From Gordonibacter sp. Marseille-P4307 (GTDB lineage Bacteria > Actinomycetota > Coriobacteriia > Coriobacteriales > Eggerthellaceae): 64,000 bases of DNA. The DNA lies in contig NZ_UWPD01000001.1 of assembly GCF_900604965.1 (NCBI RefSeq), positions 1 to 64,000 on the forward strand. The letters are read 5' to 3'. Of the stretch, positions 26,912 to 35,314 are shown piece by piece; the stretch's first letter is position 1, and each line of letters begins with the position of its first letter. The notes under the pieces were generated by a model, which worked only from the letters and a program-made list of their open reading frames with translations, had not been told where the DNA came from and searched no databases. The position numbers and the translations under genes were made by a program.

Positions 26912-28867
26912 ATGCTGGATTTTCCTAAAATAGTCACAAGCATTCTGATAGTCTGCGCACTTGCGGCCCCCGCCACCCTGACGGGATGCGCCTCCCGCAT
27001 ATCCCCCGGTGCCGGAGGCGAAAGCGCCATCGCGTCCGAAACCTTCGTCGAAGCTCCGCCCGAGGCTCGGCCTGCAGAATCAACCGAAGCACCGGAGGCG
27101 ACCGAAAACCCCTATCCGGGAACAGGACAGGTGTATCTGGTGGTTGCGCCCAACCTATCCTGGGAAGACATCAGCAACGAGTCCACGCCCGTTCTCCAAC
27201 ACCTCGTGGGAAACGGAGCGGTCGCCAACGTGATCACCGAGCGCAAGATCGACGTAATCAGACTCGTCGACAACCCTCGCATGCATTACATGCGTCTGAA
27301 CGACGCCAGCGCGAGCGTTACCGAGAGCTACGTCGCGGGCATTTACGGCAACCTCAAGGAAAACGACTCCCTCATCGTCACGTCGTCGCCGTCGCTGGCC
27401 AAAATCGACACCTATCGCCTCGACGGCTACGGGCTGCTCATCATGATGGATGGAAGCGACAACGGCCTGATCAGCTCGCTTACCGTACGTCGAAGCGGGC
27501 TGATCACGTCGGGAAACCTGGGAGATGCCATCGACCAGCTGCTGCTGGAAAAGCAGCGCAACCCCGCCAATCTCTCCATAGCGCCGTTCACGAGCAGCTA
27601 TGGCGCCCTCCAGCGCGCCGACATGCTGTCGCGCAACGACTCCATCGCCGTATCCGTCAAAGAGTCCAAAGACGGGTTCATCTCGATGTTCATTGCGCTT
27701 CTGGGGGTCACCCTCGTGCTAAGCATGGGCCTCATCTCGCTCGACATCCACATACGTCCCCGCTTCCTAGCCTACCTGCTGCCGATCACCCGTATCCTGT
27801 GGATCGGCATGCTATCCATACCCCTTGCCACTTTCATCATGCACCTGCAGCTCCCCTCGTTCACAACCGCGGAGATCACGTTCGACTTCTTCCTATTCGT
27901 AGCCATGGAGATCTCATTTGTCTGCATCATCGTCGCGCTTGTGTTCCGCTGGACGTACTCGCTTCTGCTCATACTGGCGCTCACCACGCTCACGCTTCTC
28001 GTCGATCAGCTCCTGGGAGGCCCTATGACGGTGTGCGGCTACCTCAGCTACTCCCCCATCGAAACCACGCGCTATTACGGCATCGGAAACGAAGGGGCAT
28101 CGCTTGCATTCAGCTCGTGGATCATGTTCTCGGGCCTGGTCCTGAACCGCTTCGCGAACACGGGGGCGGCGCGCCACTTCAGACGCTGGATATTTCCCGT
28201 CGGGTGCGCCGCAGTGGTCACTATTCTCGCCGCTCCTTGGTGGGGTTGCAATTTCGGAACGCTGATCTGGGGGACCGTCGGATCCATCGTCGCCTGGTGG
28301 CTTTTCAACGGCATGCGCGTCACCTGGAAGCATATGGCGGTCTTCGTGCTCGTCGCCCTCGCGCTCACCATCGGCGTGCTGTTCCTGGACTCCGCCTTCA
28401 ACGATGAATCCCACCTGGGGGTGACCGCCGACGCGCTCACCGGCGGCTGGCATCTCGTAGCGTTCCGCATCATCGCGGACATGCTGCGGCTTTCTTGGAA
28501 CACCATCCTGTTCTCGCCCATCCTCGCCGCCATCTTCGTCGCGATCGTCGCCTTCATGATCTACCTCCGCTGGAGAAAGCCGGGGCAGTACCGCACGTTC
28601 TGGGATGAGAACTGCCCGTTCACCGCAGCCTATACCGCCTTGGTGGCCACGGCGCTGATCATGCTGCTGATCGAAGATTCGGGAATCCTTATGCCGGCGC
28701 TCGTTCTGCTCTACGAAACCGCCGGTCTGCTGTGGCTCGTATGCGACCGCCATAGCTGGCACATCCGCAGCTTCACCCGTCGCAAAATGAACCTCGACTT
28801 CGAGCAGATGGACCATCGCGCGCACAGCGCCGATATCGATAAGAACCAGATGAGCCTGGGGTTCTAA
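26912..28867 (+). CDS. Uncharacterised polytopic membrane protein with extracytoplasmic N-terminal domain
   Basis: The 651-aa protein has an N-terminal signal/lipobox-like segment (ATLTGCAS), a Glu/Pro-rich linker, and an extracytoplasmic domain of about 190 residues starting YLVVAPNLSWEDI. About ten transmembrane helices and a charged C-terminus follow. The N-terminal domain recalls a reduced alkaline-phosphatase-like fold, and the SPIETTRYYGIGNEG motif in the membrane part (~380-393) recalls a family of actinobacterial membrane proteins; both are from memory and unproven. No Shine-Dalgarno precedes the ATG at 26903 or 26912; I chose 26912 because of the -10 element. Function unknown. Confidence 0.8.
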   Translation: MLDFPKIVTSILIVCALAAPATLTGCASRISPGAGGESAIASETFVEAPPEARPAESTEAPEATENPYPGTGQVYLVVAPNLSWEDISNESTPVLQHLVGNGAVANVITERKIDVIRLVDNPRMHYMRLNDASASVTESYVAGIYGNLKENDSLIVTSSPSLAKIDTYRLDGYGLLIMMDGSDNGLISSLTVRRSGLITSGNLGDAIDQLLLEKQRNPANLSIAPFTSSYGALQRADMLSRNDSIAVSVKESKDGFISMFIALLGVTLVLSMGLISLDIHIRPRFLAYLLPITRILWIGMLSIPLATFIMHLQLPSFTTAEITFDFFLFVAMEISFVCIIVALVFRWTYSLLLILALTTLTLLVDQLLGGPMTVCGYLSYSPIETTRYYGIGNEGASLAFSSWIMFSGLVLNRFANTGAARHFRRWIFPVGCAAVVTILAAPWWGCNFGTLIWGTVGSIVAWWLFNGMRVTWKHMAVFVLVALALTIGVLFLDSAFNDESHLGVTADALTGGWHLVAFRIIADMLRLSWNTILFSPILAAIFVAIVAFMIYLRWRKPGQYRTFWDENCPFTAAYTALVATALIMLLIEDSGILMPALVLLYETAGLLWLVCDRHSWHIRSFTRRKMNLDFEQMDHRAHSADIDKNQMSLGF

Positions 28868-28881
28868 TTACCGCAGCGCCC

Positions 28882-29661
28882 TCACGCCCTGAGGCTCCGG
28901 TCGAAAAACCACCGGTACAGCTCGATTTCCTCGGAATAGTTCTTGCTGGAGCGGAACTCGACGATCCCCTCGCCCGGATAATCCGACAAAAGGTCCGCCT
29001 CTTCCAAAACAAGCGCCAAATGGCGCGCGGTGCCCTCCCCTCCGTCGAACAGCATGACGTCGTCGCCGAGAACCTTTTGGATCTGACGGGCGATGAACGG
29101 GTAGTGCGTGCAGCCGAGAACAACGCTGGTAACGCGCCCCCGGTAGGATCCGATGAGCGATTCAAGCAGCTCGGCGAGATCGGAAGCGCCCAGGTTTCCC
29201 TGCTCGATGCGGGCAGCCAACCCGTCGCAGGCGACGGTATGAACCTTGTCGCCGCCCCATTCCTCGCTGAGCCTATGAAACTTTTCGAGACCCAGCGTAA
29301 CCTGCGTGGCCATCACCAGTATCCGATCGCCTTCGGGCGAGATGGCCGCGGGCTTCAGCGCCGGTTCGACGCCGACGATAGGTACGTCCGGATACTTCGC
29401 GCGCAGAACCTCCGCCGCGGCCGAGGTTGCCGTGTTGCAGGCGATGACCACGGCCTTCACGCCGCTGGCTATCAGGCGGTCTACGATCTGCTCGCTGCGC
29501 TCGCGCACCCATTCGACCGACTTCTCACCGTAAGGAGCATGGGCGGAGTCTCCGAAGAACAAAAAATTCTCGTGCGGAAGCTCGGCTACCGCCTCCTTCA
29601 GGACGCTGATGCCGCCCACTCCGGAATCGAACACGCCGATATAACCATCAAACTCGTCCAT
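28882..29661 (-). CDS. murI: Glutamate racemase
   Basis: The 259-aa cofactor-independent racemase supplies D-glutamate for peptidoglycan. The two catalytic cysteines are in ACNTATSAA and LGCTHYPF, and the N-terminal IGVFDSGVGGISVL and DSAHAPYG segments are intact. AGGGG lies four bases before the ATG. It ends 15 bases from the convergent membrane-protein gene. Confidence 0.97.
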   Translation of the reverse strand: MDEFDGYIGVFDSGVGGISVLKEAVAELPHENFLFFGDSAHAPYGEKSVEWVRERSEQIVDRLIASGVKAVVIACNTATSAAAEVLRAKYPDVPIVGVEPALKPAAISPEGDRILVMATQVTLGLEKFHRLSEEWGGDKVHTVACDGLAARIEQGNLGASDLAELLESLIGSYRGRVTSVVLGCTHYPFIARQIQKVLGDDVMLFDGGEGTARHLALVLEEADLLSDYPGEGIVEFRSSKNYSEEIELYRWFFDRSLRA

Positions 29662-29926
29662 GCAACCCCTGTAATCGACCGATAACCCGGCAGGGCCGCC
29701 CGAGAAACGACGGCGCCAAGCCTAGGCGACATTCTACCATCAGACGATAGAAGCGCCCCGGCCCAGTCGGTTTACCCCACCCGGTTCGCCGACCCTTCGA
29801 TCCCGAAGTTTGAAGCTCGGGCGGATCTTTCCGGGAAACCGTTGCGCTATGATTGTCCGCAAGCATCCCGATCAGCCTGACGGCAACCCCCAACGCCGCC
29901 TGGCAAGCAAAACGAAAGGATCGAAC

Positions 29927-30613
29927 GTGGAATCTTACAAACAGGAATTCATAGAGTTCATGGTCGAAAGCGACGTCTTGAAATTCGGAGACTTCACGTT
30001 GAAGAGCGGTCGCAAATCTCCTTTCTTCATGAACGCAGGAGCGTACGTAACGGGGGATCAGCTGCATCGACTGGGTCTGTACTACGCACGCGCCATCCAC
30101 GATAACTTCGGGCTCGACTTCGATGTGGTGTTCGGACCCGCGTACAAGGGCATCCCCCTTTCCGTGATCACCGCCATGGCCGTATCCGAGCTGTACGGGA
30201 AGCAGGTACGCTACTGCTCGAATCGCAAGGAAGCCAAAGACCACGGCGATACAGGCATACTTTTGGGTTCCAAGCTATACGACGGCGACCGCGTAGTGAT
30301 GGTCGAAGACGTAACCACCTCGGGGAAATCAATCGAAGAGACGTTCCCCCTGCTGAAAGCCCAAGCCGATGTCGAAGTTAAGGGACTTATGGTGTCGCTA
30401 AACCGCATGGAGGTAGGCAAGGGCGGATGCAAGTGCGCGCTCGACGAAGTGAGCGATCTGTACGGATTCCCCACCGCGTCCATCGTGAGCATGGCAGACG
30501 TAACCGAGCATCTGCATAATCGGGAATGCCAAGGGCGCGTGGTGATCGACGATGACATGAAGGCGAAGATCGACGCCTACTACAAGCAATATGGCGCATC
30601 AACGACGGATTAG
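29927..30613 (+). CDS. pyrE: Orotate phosphoribosyltransferase
   Basis: The 228-aa enzyme attaches PRPP-derived ribose phosphate to orotate to make OMP. It has the family start KFGDFTLKSGRKSPFFMNAG, the GPAYKGIPL segment and the PRPP loop VVMVEDVTTSGKS. The start is a GTG six bases after AAAGGA. No other pyr biosynthesis genes adjoin it; pyrH is elsewhere in the window. No terminator was found downstream. Confidence 0.96.
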   Translation: MESYKQEFIEFMVESDVLKFGDFTLKSGRKSPFFMNAGAYVTGDQLHRLGLYYARAIHDNFGLDFDVVFGPAYKGIPLSVITAMAVSELYGKQVRYCSNRKEAKDHGDTGILLGSKLYDGDRVVMVEDVTTSGKSIEETFPLLKAQADVEVKGLMVSLNRMEVGKGGCKCALDEVSDLYGFPTASIVSMADVTEHLHNRECQGRVVIDDDMKAKIDAYYKQYGASTTD

Positions 30614-30740
30614 AGGAACGGGAGAATAATAGGATTCGCCCATTAGCGTCTTTATCGGTGCGAATATTCACTAAATGGAATAGTTTATTGGCAGTGATAC
30701 GGCCCCGTGGACTCTAAGTGAGGCGGGGACTAGGAAGGTC

Positions 30741-30932
30741 ATGTCTTCAGCAAGCGACGACGTCTTCGTCAAAGCAACCCGATTTTCGAAAATATACTCG
30801 ATGTTCCTGTTCGACAGGGAAATGCGCTCGATCGTCTTTCGGTACATAACCAAAGCGGGGGTCATCATGAAAACGTCGGCGGTGTACGCATTCACTGTGC
30901 GAAAGCGGGGCGATCGCAGGATATCGGAATAA
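30741..30932 (+). CDS. Hypothetical 63-aa protein
   Basis: I do not recognise this protein. It is basic, with aromatic-rich segments (SKIYSMFLFDREMRSIVFRYI), and lies in a patch visibly richer in A and T than its surroundings, between pyrE and a tRNA gene. AGGAAGG sits only two bases before the ATG, a tight but possible spacing. It ends five bases before another small frame with its own ribosome-binding site. It may be a fragment of an inserted element. Confidence 0.4.
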   Translation: MSSASDDVFVKATRFSKIYSMFLFDREMRSIVFRYITKAGVIMKTSAVYAFTVRKRGDRRISE

Positions 30933-30937
30933 AGGAA

Positions 30938-31087
30938 ATGCTCGATTCGCTCGCCCGCATACTGCCATTTGAGGATCTGGCCGCGTTCGTTTCGGAAATG
31001 AACGCAATTCTAGATTCGTATACAAACGAGCTTTCAGGCGGCGAGATGGGAGAAGCCTCGACGATCGAATGGGAGAAAGGGGAATAG
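30938..31087 (+). CDS. Hypothetical 49-aa acidic protein
   Basis: The frame starts with ATG immediately after AAAGGAA and encodes an acidic, helix-rich 49-residue protein (starts MLDSLARILPFEDLAAF, ends WEKGE). It is too short for routine gene callers. It follows the 63-aa frame by five bases, an operon-like spacing, and the basic-then-acidic pairing recalls small two-gene modules. No homologue is recognised, and the pair could also be relics. Confidence 0.4.
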   Translation: MLDSLARILPFEDLAAFVSEMNAILDSYTNELSGGEMGEASTIEWEKGE

Positions 31088-31175
31088 CGCCCGATGATCA
31101 CCCACGTCGGTCCTTCTCGACCTGAGGCATGTCCAAGATCCATGGGTCACATCAGGGTCGCATCACATCAGCAGG

Positions 31176-31216
31176 TTTTAAAAACAAACCAGGCCAAAAC
31201 AAATGTTTGGCCTGGT
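31176..31216 (-). terminator. Intrinsic terminator of tRNA-Thr
   Basis: On the minus strand, ACCAGGCCAAA and TTTGGCCTGGT form an 11-bp stem with a 7-base loop, followed by TTTGTTTTT. It starts eight bases after the tRNA CCA end and is the clearest rho-independent terminator in the window. Confidence 0.9.
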
Positions 31217-31223
31217 GTGATGT

Positions 31224-31298
31224 TGGAGCCAGCGACAGGAATCGAACCCGCAACCCACTGATTACAAATCAGTTGCTCTACCGTTGAGCCACGCTGGC
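31224..31298 (-). tRNA. tRNA-Thr (UGU)
   Basis: The 75-base gene folds into a cloverleaf. The acceptor stem starts GCCAGCG, the D-loop region is GGCTCAACGGTAGAGC, the anticodon stem ACTGA/TCAGT encloses the loop TTTGTAA with anticodon TGT, and the T arm is GCGGGTTCGATTCCTGT. The 3' CCA is encoded. A TAGAAT hexamer on the minus strand at 31316-31321 may be its -10 element. Confidence 0.97.
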
Positions 31299-31407
31299 AT
31301 ATGAAGCGCACGGCTATTCTACGGTAAGTATCCGGGTTTTCCTGGCAAGATCCCCGTTTTTCCAGAGATCACCCATCTGAAACGCCGAGGCCTTCCGGCG
31401 CGAAGCC

Positions 31408-32364
31408 TCAAAGCTCGTCAGATGGCTTCAGCACACCCGTGTAATCCCACGCGGGAACGAAGCTCTCCTGCGCCGCTTCCCCATCCTGCCAGAAATAACC
31501 ATCCAGTCCCCGGGCGTCGGCATAATCGAGAAGCTCCTCGTACTCGGCATCCGTCACGCGCCGTGCGAGTTCGGGGCAGTCGCTCAAAACAGCTTGAGCC
31601 TGCTTGTCTCCAGATCGAGCCGCCGAAACGAGCACCGGCGTGTACTGGTTCATAAGCGACAGCAAAACACGGTCCCCGTAGCGCTTTGCGACGATATCGA
31701 CCACGCGTTTGGAATCTTCCAAATTACCCGGTAGAAGCAGGTGACGGATGCACACACCGCGAACCAATCGCGTCTGACCTCTGTATTCGTCGTAGCAGGG
31801 CTCCCCCGACAACTCCAGCATGCGATCGATCGCCGCAGCGGCCGCATCCGGATAGTCCGCCGCCCGGGAATAGCGCTGCGCAACATCGCGGTGTGCGTAT
31901 TTCAGGTCGGCCAACCACACGTCAACCGTGCCATCAAGGCGGGAAACCGATTCGACCGTCTCGTAGCTCGACGTATTCCAGACGATCGGAAGCCTCATAC
32001 CCGCCGATCGGGCTAAAGAGACCGCACGTTTCACCTGGGGAATGAAAGAGGTCGCCGTCACGCAGTTGATGTTGAGCGCGCCCTGGCCCTCCAGTTCCGA
32101 CATAATGGCGGCCAGGCGCTCGACGGAAACCTCGAGCCCCGACCGCGCATACGCGATATCGGCGTTCTGACAGTAAACGCACCGAAGAGGGCAGCCCGAG
32201 AAGAACACGGTGCCGCTTCCCGACGACCCGGAAATGGGCGGCTCTTCCCAAAAATGAAGAGCCGCCCGCGACACGACGACGCGATCGGTCACTCCGCACG
32301 CCCCGACCGAACCGCGTCGATGCGCACCACAATCGCGCGGGCAGAGATGACAGGCGTCAGGCAT
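31408..32364 (-). CDS. Radical SAM protein, pyruvate-formate-lyase-activase-like
   Basis: The 318-aa protein has an N-terminal Cys motif (CHLCPRDCGAHRR, GACG) followed by the radical-SAM cluster motif in FSGCPLRCVYCQN (CxxxCxxC) near residue 58. The layout matches the COG1313 group of PflA-like proteins, whose substrates are mostly unknown. A late conserved segment (LMNQYTPV) is present. It starts six bases after a degenerate dehydrogenase gene on the same strand, with a weak ribosome-binding site that suggests coupling. No glycyl-radical enzyme is in the window. Confidence 0.88.
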   Translation of the reverse strand: MPDACHLCPRDCGAHRRGSVGACGVTDRVVVSRAALHFWEEPPISGSSGSGTVFFSGCPLRCVYCQNADIAYARSGLEVSVERLAAIMSELEGQGALNINCVTATSFIPQVKRAVSLARSAGMRLPIVWNTSSYETVESVSRLDGTVDVWLADLKYAHRDVAQRYSRAADYPDAAAAAIDRMLELSGEPCYDEYRGQTRLVRGVCIRHLLLPGNLEDSKRVVDIVAKRYGDRVLLSLMNQYTPVLVSAARSGDKQAQAVLSDCPELARRVTDAEYEELLDYADARGLDGYFWQDGEAAQESFVPAWDYTGVLKPSDEL

Positions 32365-32370
32365 GGAAAC

Positions 32371-33354
32371 CTAGCGCTTCGCGTGATGTTTGCCGCAGCA
32401 CTGGTGGTTGGAATCTCGAGAATCGTGACCGCATTCGCACTCGTCGAGGCCATCGTCCTCGAAGTCGCCCTCATCATCCGAGCGATCGACGTCGTAGTAT
32501 GCGCGGGCGCGCGCCCAGTCGAGACCGACGCGCCTCCCGTCGTCTTCGTCGCGATACAGAAGCGATACGGCAGCGGGGCTTTTATCGGCACCGCCCAGAA
32601 CGGCCAGCAACTGAACCAGGTTCATCACGGTCTCGGCTTGGGGAACGATAAGATCGACGTCCTCGGCCGCCCTCATGGCCGCCGCGATTTCGGCAAGAAA
32701 CATCTCGACGGTATAGGTTGCATCGAAGCGATCCTGCGCTATGCGTTCCAGCACGCTGGCCGACTGCGGGCCGACGGCGCCCACCGAACCCTGCAGGTTC
32801 TCGATCGCCGAAACCGAACGCTGGGTTGCCGCGTATAGCGCCTCGGCCTCGATGACCGCCACGATCTGAGAAGCGGTTTGCAACGTAAGGGCGCAGCGGG
32901 CGAGCTGGGCAGAACCCGCGGCCCCGGTACGGCTTGCCGTCCCCACAACGCACGACATCAAAGAAAGGGCCTCCTCGACATCGGCTTCCTCGCCGCCGAC
33001 GAAACAGGCCAAGCGCGACATGTCGGAAAACGCATCGGCCGCACCCAAGTCGACCACGGCAAGCGGAGCCTCGATCGGACGCAGCCCCGAAACCATCGCA
33101 AGCGATGCCAGCTCCTGGGCAAACGAAGGCGTCGAAGGAGACAGATCGATCAATAGCGCCCCGGAAGGTGCGGCCTGAGCGATACCGCCCTCGCCGAAAT
33201 ACGCATCTTCCAGCGCCTGGAGCGACGTGAAGTACGTGAACACGACGTCGGCGGATACAGGTTCGTCAACCTCAACCCAGGCAAGGCCCTCCATACCGCG
33301 CCGCACCAGTGCGCCAACCGACTGGTGACCTTGAAATGCGAATCTATTGGACAT
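32371..33354 (-). CDS. Degenerate beta-hydroxyacid dehydrogenase-like protein with Cys/His tail
   Basis: The 327-aa protein follows the two-domain plan of the 3-hydroxyisobutyrate/6-phosphogluconate dehydrogenase family. However, the N-terminal Gly-rich NAD loop is poor (FQGHQSVGALVRRG), and the family's catalytic Lys position reads Arg (GAAGSAQLARCAL, near 150). The C-terminus is acidic and ends in a Cys/His cluster (CECGHD...HQCCGKHH) that could bind metal. AAGGGG precedes the ATG at 33354. Loss of cofactor or catalytic residues suggests a binding or regulatory role, or a changed reaction. It is likely co-transcribed with the radical-SAM gene. Confidence 0.7.
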   Translation of the reverse strand: MSNRFAFQGHQSVGALVRRGMEGLAWVEVDEPVSADVVFTYFTSLQALEDAYFGEGGIAQAAPSGALLIDLSPSTPSFAQELASLAMVSGLRPIEAPLAVVDLGAADAFSDMSRLACFVGGEEADVEEALSLMSCVVGTASRTGAAGSAQLARCALTLQTASQIVAVIEAEALYAATQRSVSAIENLQGSVGAVGPQSASVLERIAQDRFDATYTVEMFLAEIAAAMRAAEDVDLIVPQAETVMNLVQLLAVLGGADKSPAAVSLLYRDEDDGRRVGLDWARARAYYDVDRSDDEGDFEDDGLDECECGHDSRDSNHQCCGKHHAKR

Positions 33355-33401
33355 GGGATCCCCTTCCCGAAAACGTATGCGAAACTCCTCGAGCAAACGG
33401 C

Positions 33402-34331
33402 TTAATCGCGATGAACGCGCGAAGCGATGCGTTCGGAGATGGACAGCATCTCGCGGCTATCGACACCCCAAAACGCCAGCGCCAGCATTCCCGGCCCCAC
33501 ATGAGATCCGATAACAGGACCGATAGACGTCTCGAGAAACACGATGGTCTCGTCAAGCTTGCGCAGCTCGTCTTTGAGCCTCTCGACGTCTTTGGGACAG
33601 TCTGAATGGCCGATGATCACGCGCCGTCGCTCGTCGCTTACGTGCTCGATGCGCTTCTTGTAGAACTCGGCCAGCTGCTTGATGCCCTTCTTGCGTCCGC
33701 GCGCGACACCCACCAGCGACAGCTTACCGTCCAAAGCGATGTCGAGCATCGGCTTCACATCCAGCTTCGCACCGGCCAGCGCCACCGATGCCGGGATGCG
33801 TCCTCCGCGGCGCAGCGCCTCCAGATCGTCGACCATGAACATCTCGTTGATGAAGAACTTGGCCTCGTTTGCCCACTCGACCATCTGACTGGCCGTAAGC
33901 CCGCGCGACCGCTCGCGCAGGGCCTCGTATACCAGCAGTCCCTCGGCTATGGAGGCCAGACAGGTTTCGACCACGTACAGCTCGAAACCCGGATGTTCCT
34001 CCACGATCTGGTCGCGCACCATGAGCGCGGTGTCGTAACTGCCCGAAAGGCCCCGCGTGAAGCTGAGGTACACCGTGGGCACGCCCGAACGCGCCGCCTG
34101 TTCGAACGCCTCGCGGAACTTCACCAAGGGCACCTGCGCAGTCGAAGGCTGCTCTCCGTTGCGCATCCCCTCGTAGAACTCGTGGGAGGTGACGGATTTG
34201 AACAGGTCGTCGGAACGCCCGCCTTCGCTGGTGAGGTACGGGAACTCCAGAAGCGTGACGCCTTCGCCCTCGACTATGTCGAACGGCAGATCGCAGCACG
34301 AATCGATGATCAGATTACACTGAGGCTTCAT
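33402..34331 (-). CDS. DegV family protein (fatty-acid binding)
   Basis: The 309-aa protein has the DegV two-domain plan: NLIIDSCCDLPFD at the start, the conserved Ser/Thr in PSTAQVPLVKF near 75, SFTRGLSGSYDTA, and GPVIGSHVGPGMLAL near the end. Family members (FakB) hold an acyl chain for phosphorylation by FakA. The ribosome-binding site AGGAGGGG before the ATG is nearly identical to that of the next degV copy, 50 bases upstream. No fakA is visible in the window. Confidence 0.92.
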   Translation of the reverse strand: MKPQCNLIIDSCCDLPFDIVEGEGVTLLEFPYLTSEGGRSDDLFKSVTSHEFYEGMRNGEQPSTAQVPLVKFREAFEQAARSGVPTVYLSFTRGLSGSYDTALMVRDQIVEEHPGFELYVVETCLASIAEGLLVYEALRERSRGLTASQMVEWANEAKFFINEMFMVDDLEALRRGGRIPASVALAGAKLDVKPMLDIALDGKLSLVGVARGRKKGIKQLAEFYKKRIEHVSDERRRVIIGHSDCPKDVERLKDELRKLDETIVFLETSIGPVIGSHVGPGMLALAFWGVDSREMLSISERIASRVHRD

Positions 34332-34350
34332 GCGCCCCTCCTAGCAGAGC

Positions 34351-34370
34351 AAGGGGGCCGAAGCCCCCTT
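34351..34370 (-). terminator. Hairpin between the two degV genes
   Basis: AAGGGGGC and GCCCCCTT close a UUCG tetraloop on the minus strand. A T4 run lies only on the plus-strand side. It may reduce read-through between the two genes. Confidence 0.6.
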
Positions 34371-34380
34371 TTGGAAAGTA

Positions 34381-35283
34381 TCAGGCAGAACACACAACGG
34401 CCGATAACGGCTTGTTTATCTTGTCGGCTATTCTACTGGCGCATTCGTACGCAATGCCGATCGCAGGGCCAACATGCACGCCAACAACAGGAGACACCGG
34501 TTTGACCGCCACCGCATGCCCCAGCAACGGCTCGATCTTCTCGCGGGCCCATGCAACCGCATCCTTCTTGTCGCCGATGTAGTGAACCACGACGTTTTTG
34601 ATGCCGTACTGCTCGACGTCCTTCTTGAACAGATCGTACATGGACCTCATGGCCTTGCCGTGCGTACGCACCTTGGCGAAGGGATTCACCTTGCCGTCTG
34701 TGACCGTGATGATCGGAATGATCTTCACCAAACCGCCGATAAGGGCGGAAGCGGCACCGATGCGACCGCCCGCCCGCAGAAACGCAAGCGACTCGGGAAC
34801 GAAGAAGAAACGCGAAGACGCAATGCCCTCGTAGCATTCCGACGCGCAGGTATCCAGATCGGCCCCGGCATCGCGGGCGGCAACGGCCCGCAGAAGCGGC
34901 CAAACTTCGTCGTAAGATACCGAACAGGCATCGATGATGCGGAAGTTGAATCCGGCGTTGCGGGCGGCCACCGAACGGGCGGCGCGGATGGCGCCCTCGT
35001 AGGTTCCCGACAAACCGGAGCTTATGAACACGCCCAGAAGCTCGTCGCCGTCCTGGGCGATTTTCTCGAACACCTCCTCCAGCTCGTGCTGGGAAGGCTG
35101 GCTTGACGTGGGGGCGTTATCCGCCATATCGGCTATCTTTCCGTAGAAATCATCGACGTCGAGATCGGATTCAACGTATTCGATCCCGTTCCAGTTCACG
35201 AAAAGCGAGACGATCTCGATATCCCGCTCGCGCGCCTCGGCGGCGGACAGGCCCGCAACCGAATCGGTGACGATCTTTACCAT
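34381..35283 (-). CDS. DegV family protein (second copy)
   Basis: The 300-aa paralogue has the classic markers: KIVTDSVAGLSAAEA, the PTSSQPSQHELEEVF loop with the family TSQPS element, SSGLSGTYEGA and GVHVGPAIGIAY. It is expected to bind a fatty acid for the Fak system. It diverges from the neighbouring copy, suggesting different acyl preferences rather than recent duplication. The ATG at 35283 follows TAAGGAGG; a longer frame only reads into pncB. Confidence 0.93.
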   Translation of the reverse strand: MVKIVTDSVAGLSAAEARERDIEIVSLFVNWNGIEYVESDLDVDDFYGKIADMADNAPTSSQPSQHELEEVFEKIAQDGDELLGVFISSGLSGTYEGAIRAARSVAARNAGFNFRIIDACSVSYDEVWPLLRAVAARDAGADLDTCASECYEGIASSRFFFVPESLAFLRAGGRIGAASALIGGLVKIIPIITVTDGKVNPFAKVRTHGKAMRSMYDLFKKDVEQYGIKNVVVHYIGDKKDAVAWAREKIEPLLGHAVAVKPVSPVVGVHVGPAIGIAYECASRIADKINKPLSAVVCSA

Positions 35284-35314
35284 ACGCCCCTCCTTAAAAG
35301 TGGATCCATCTAAC

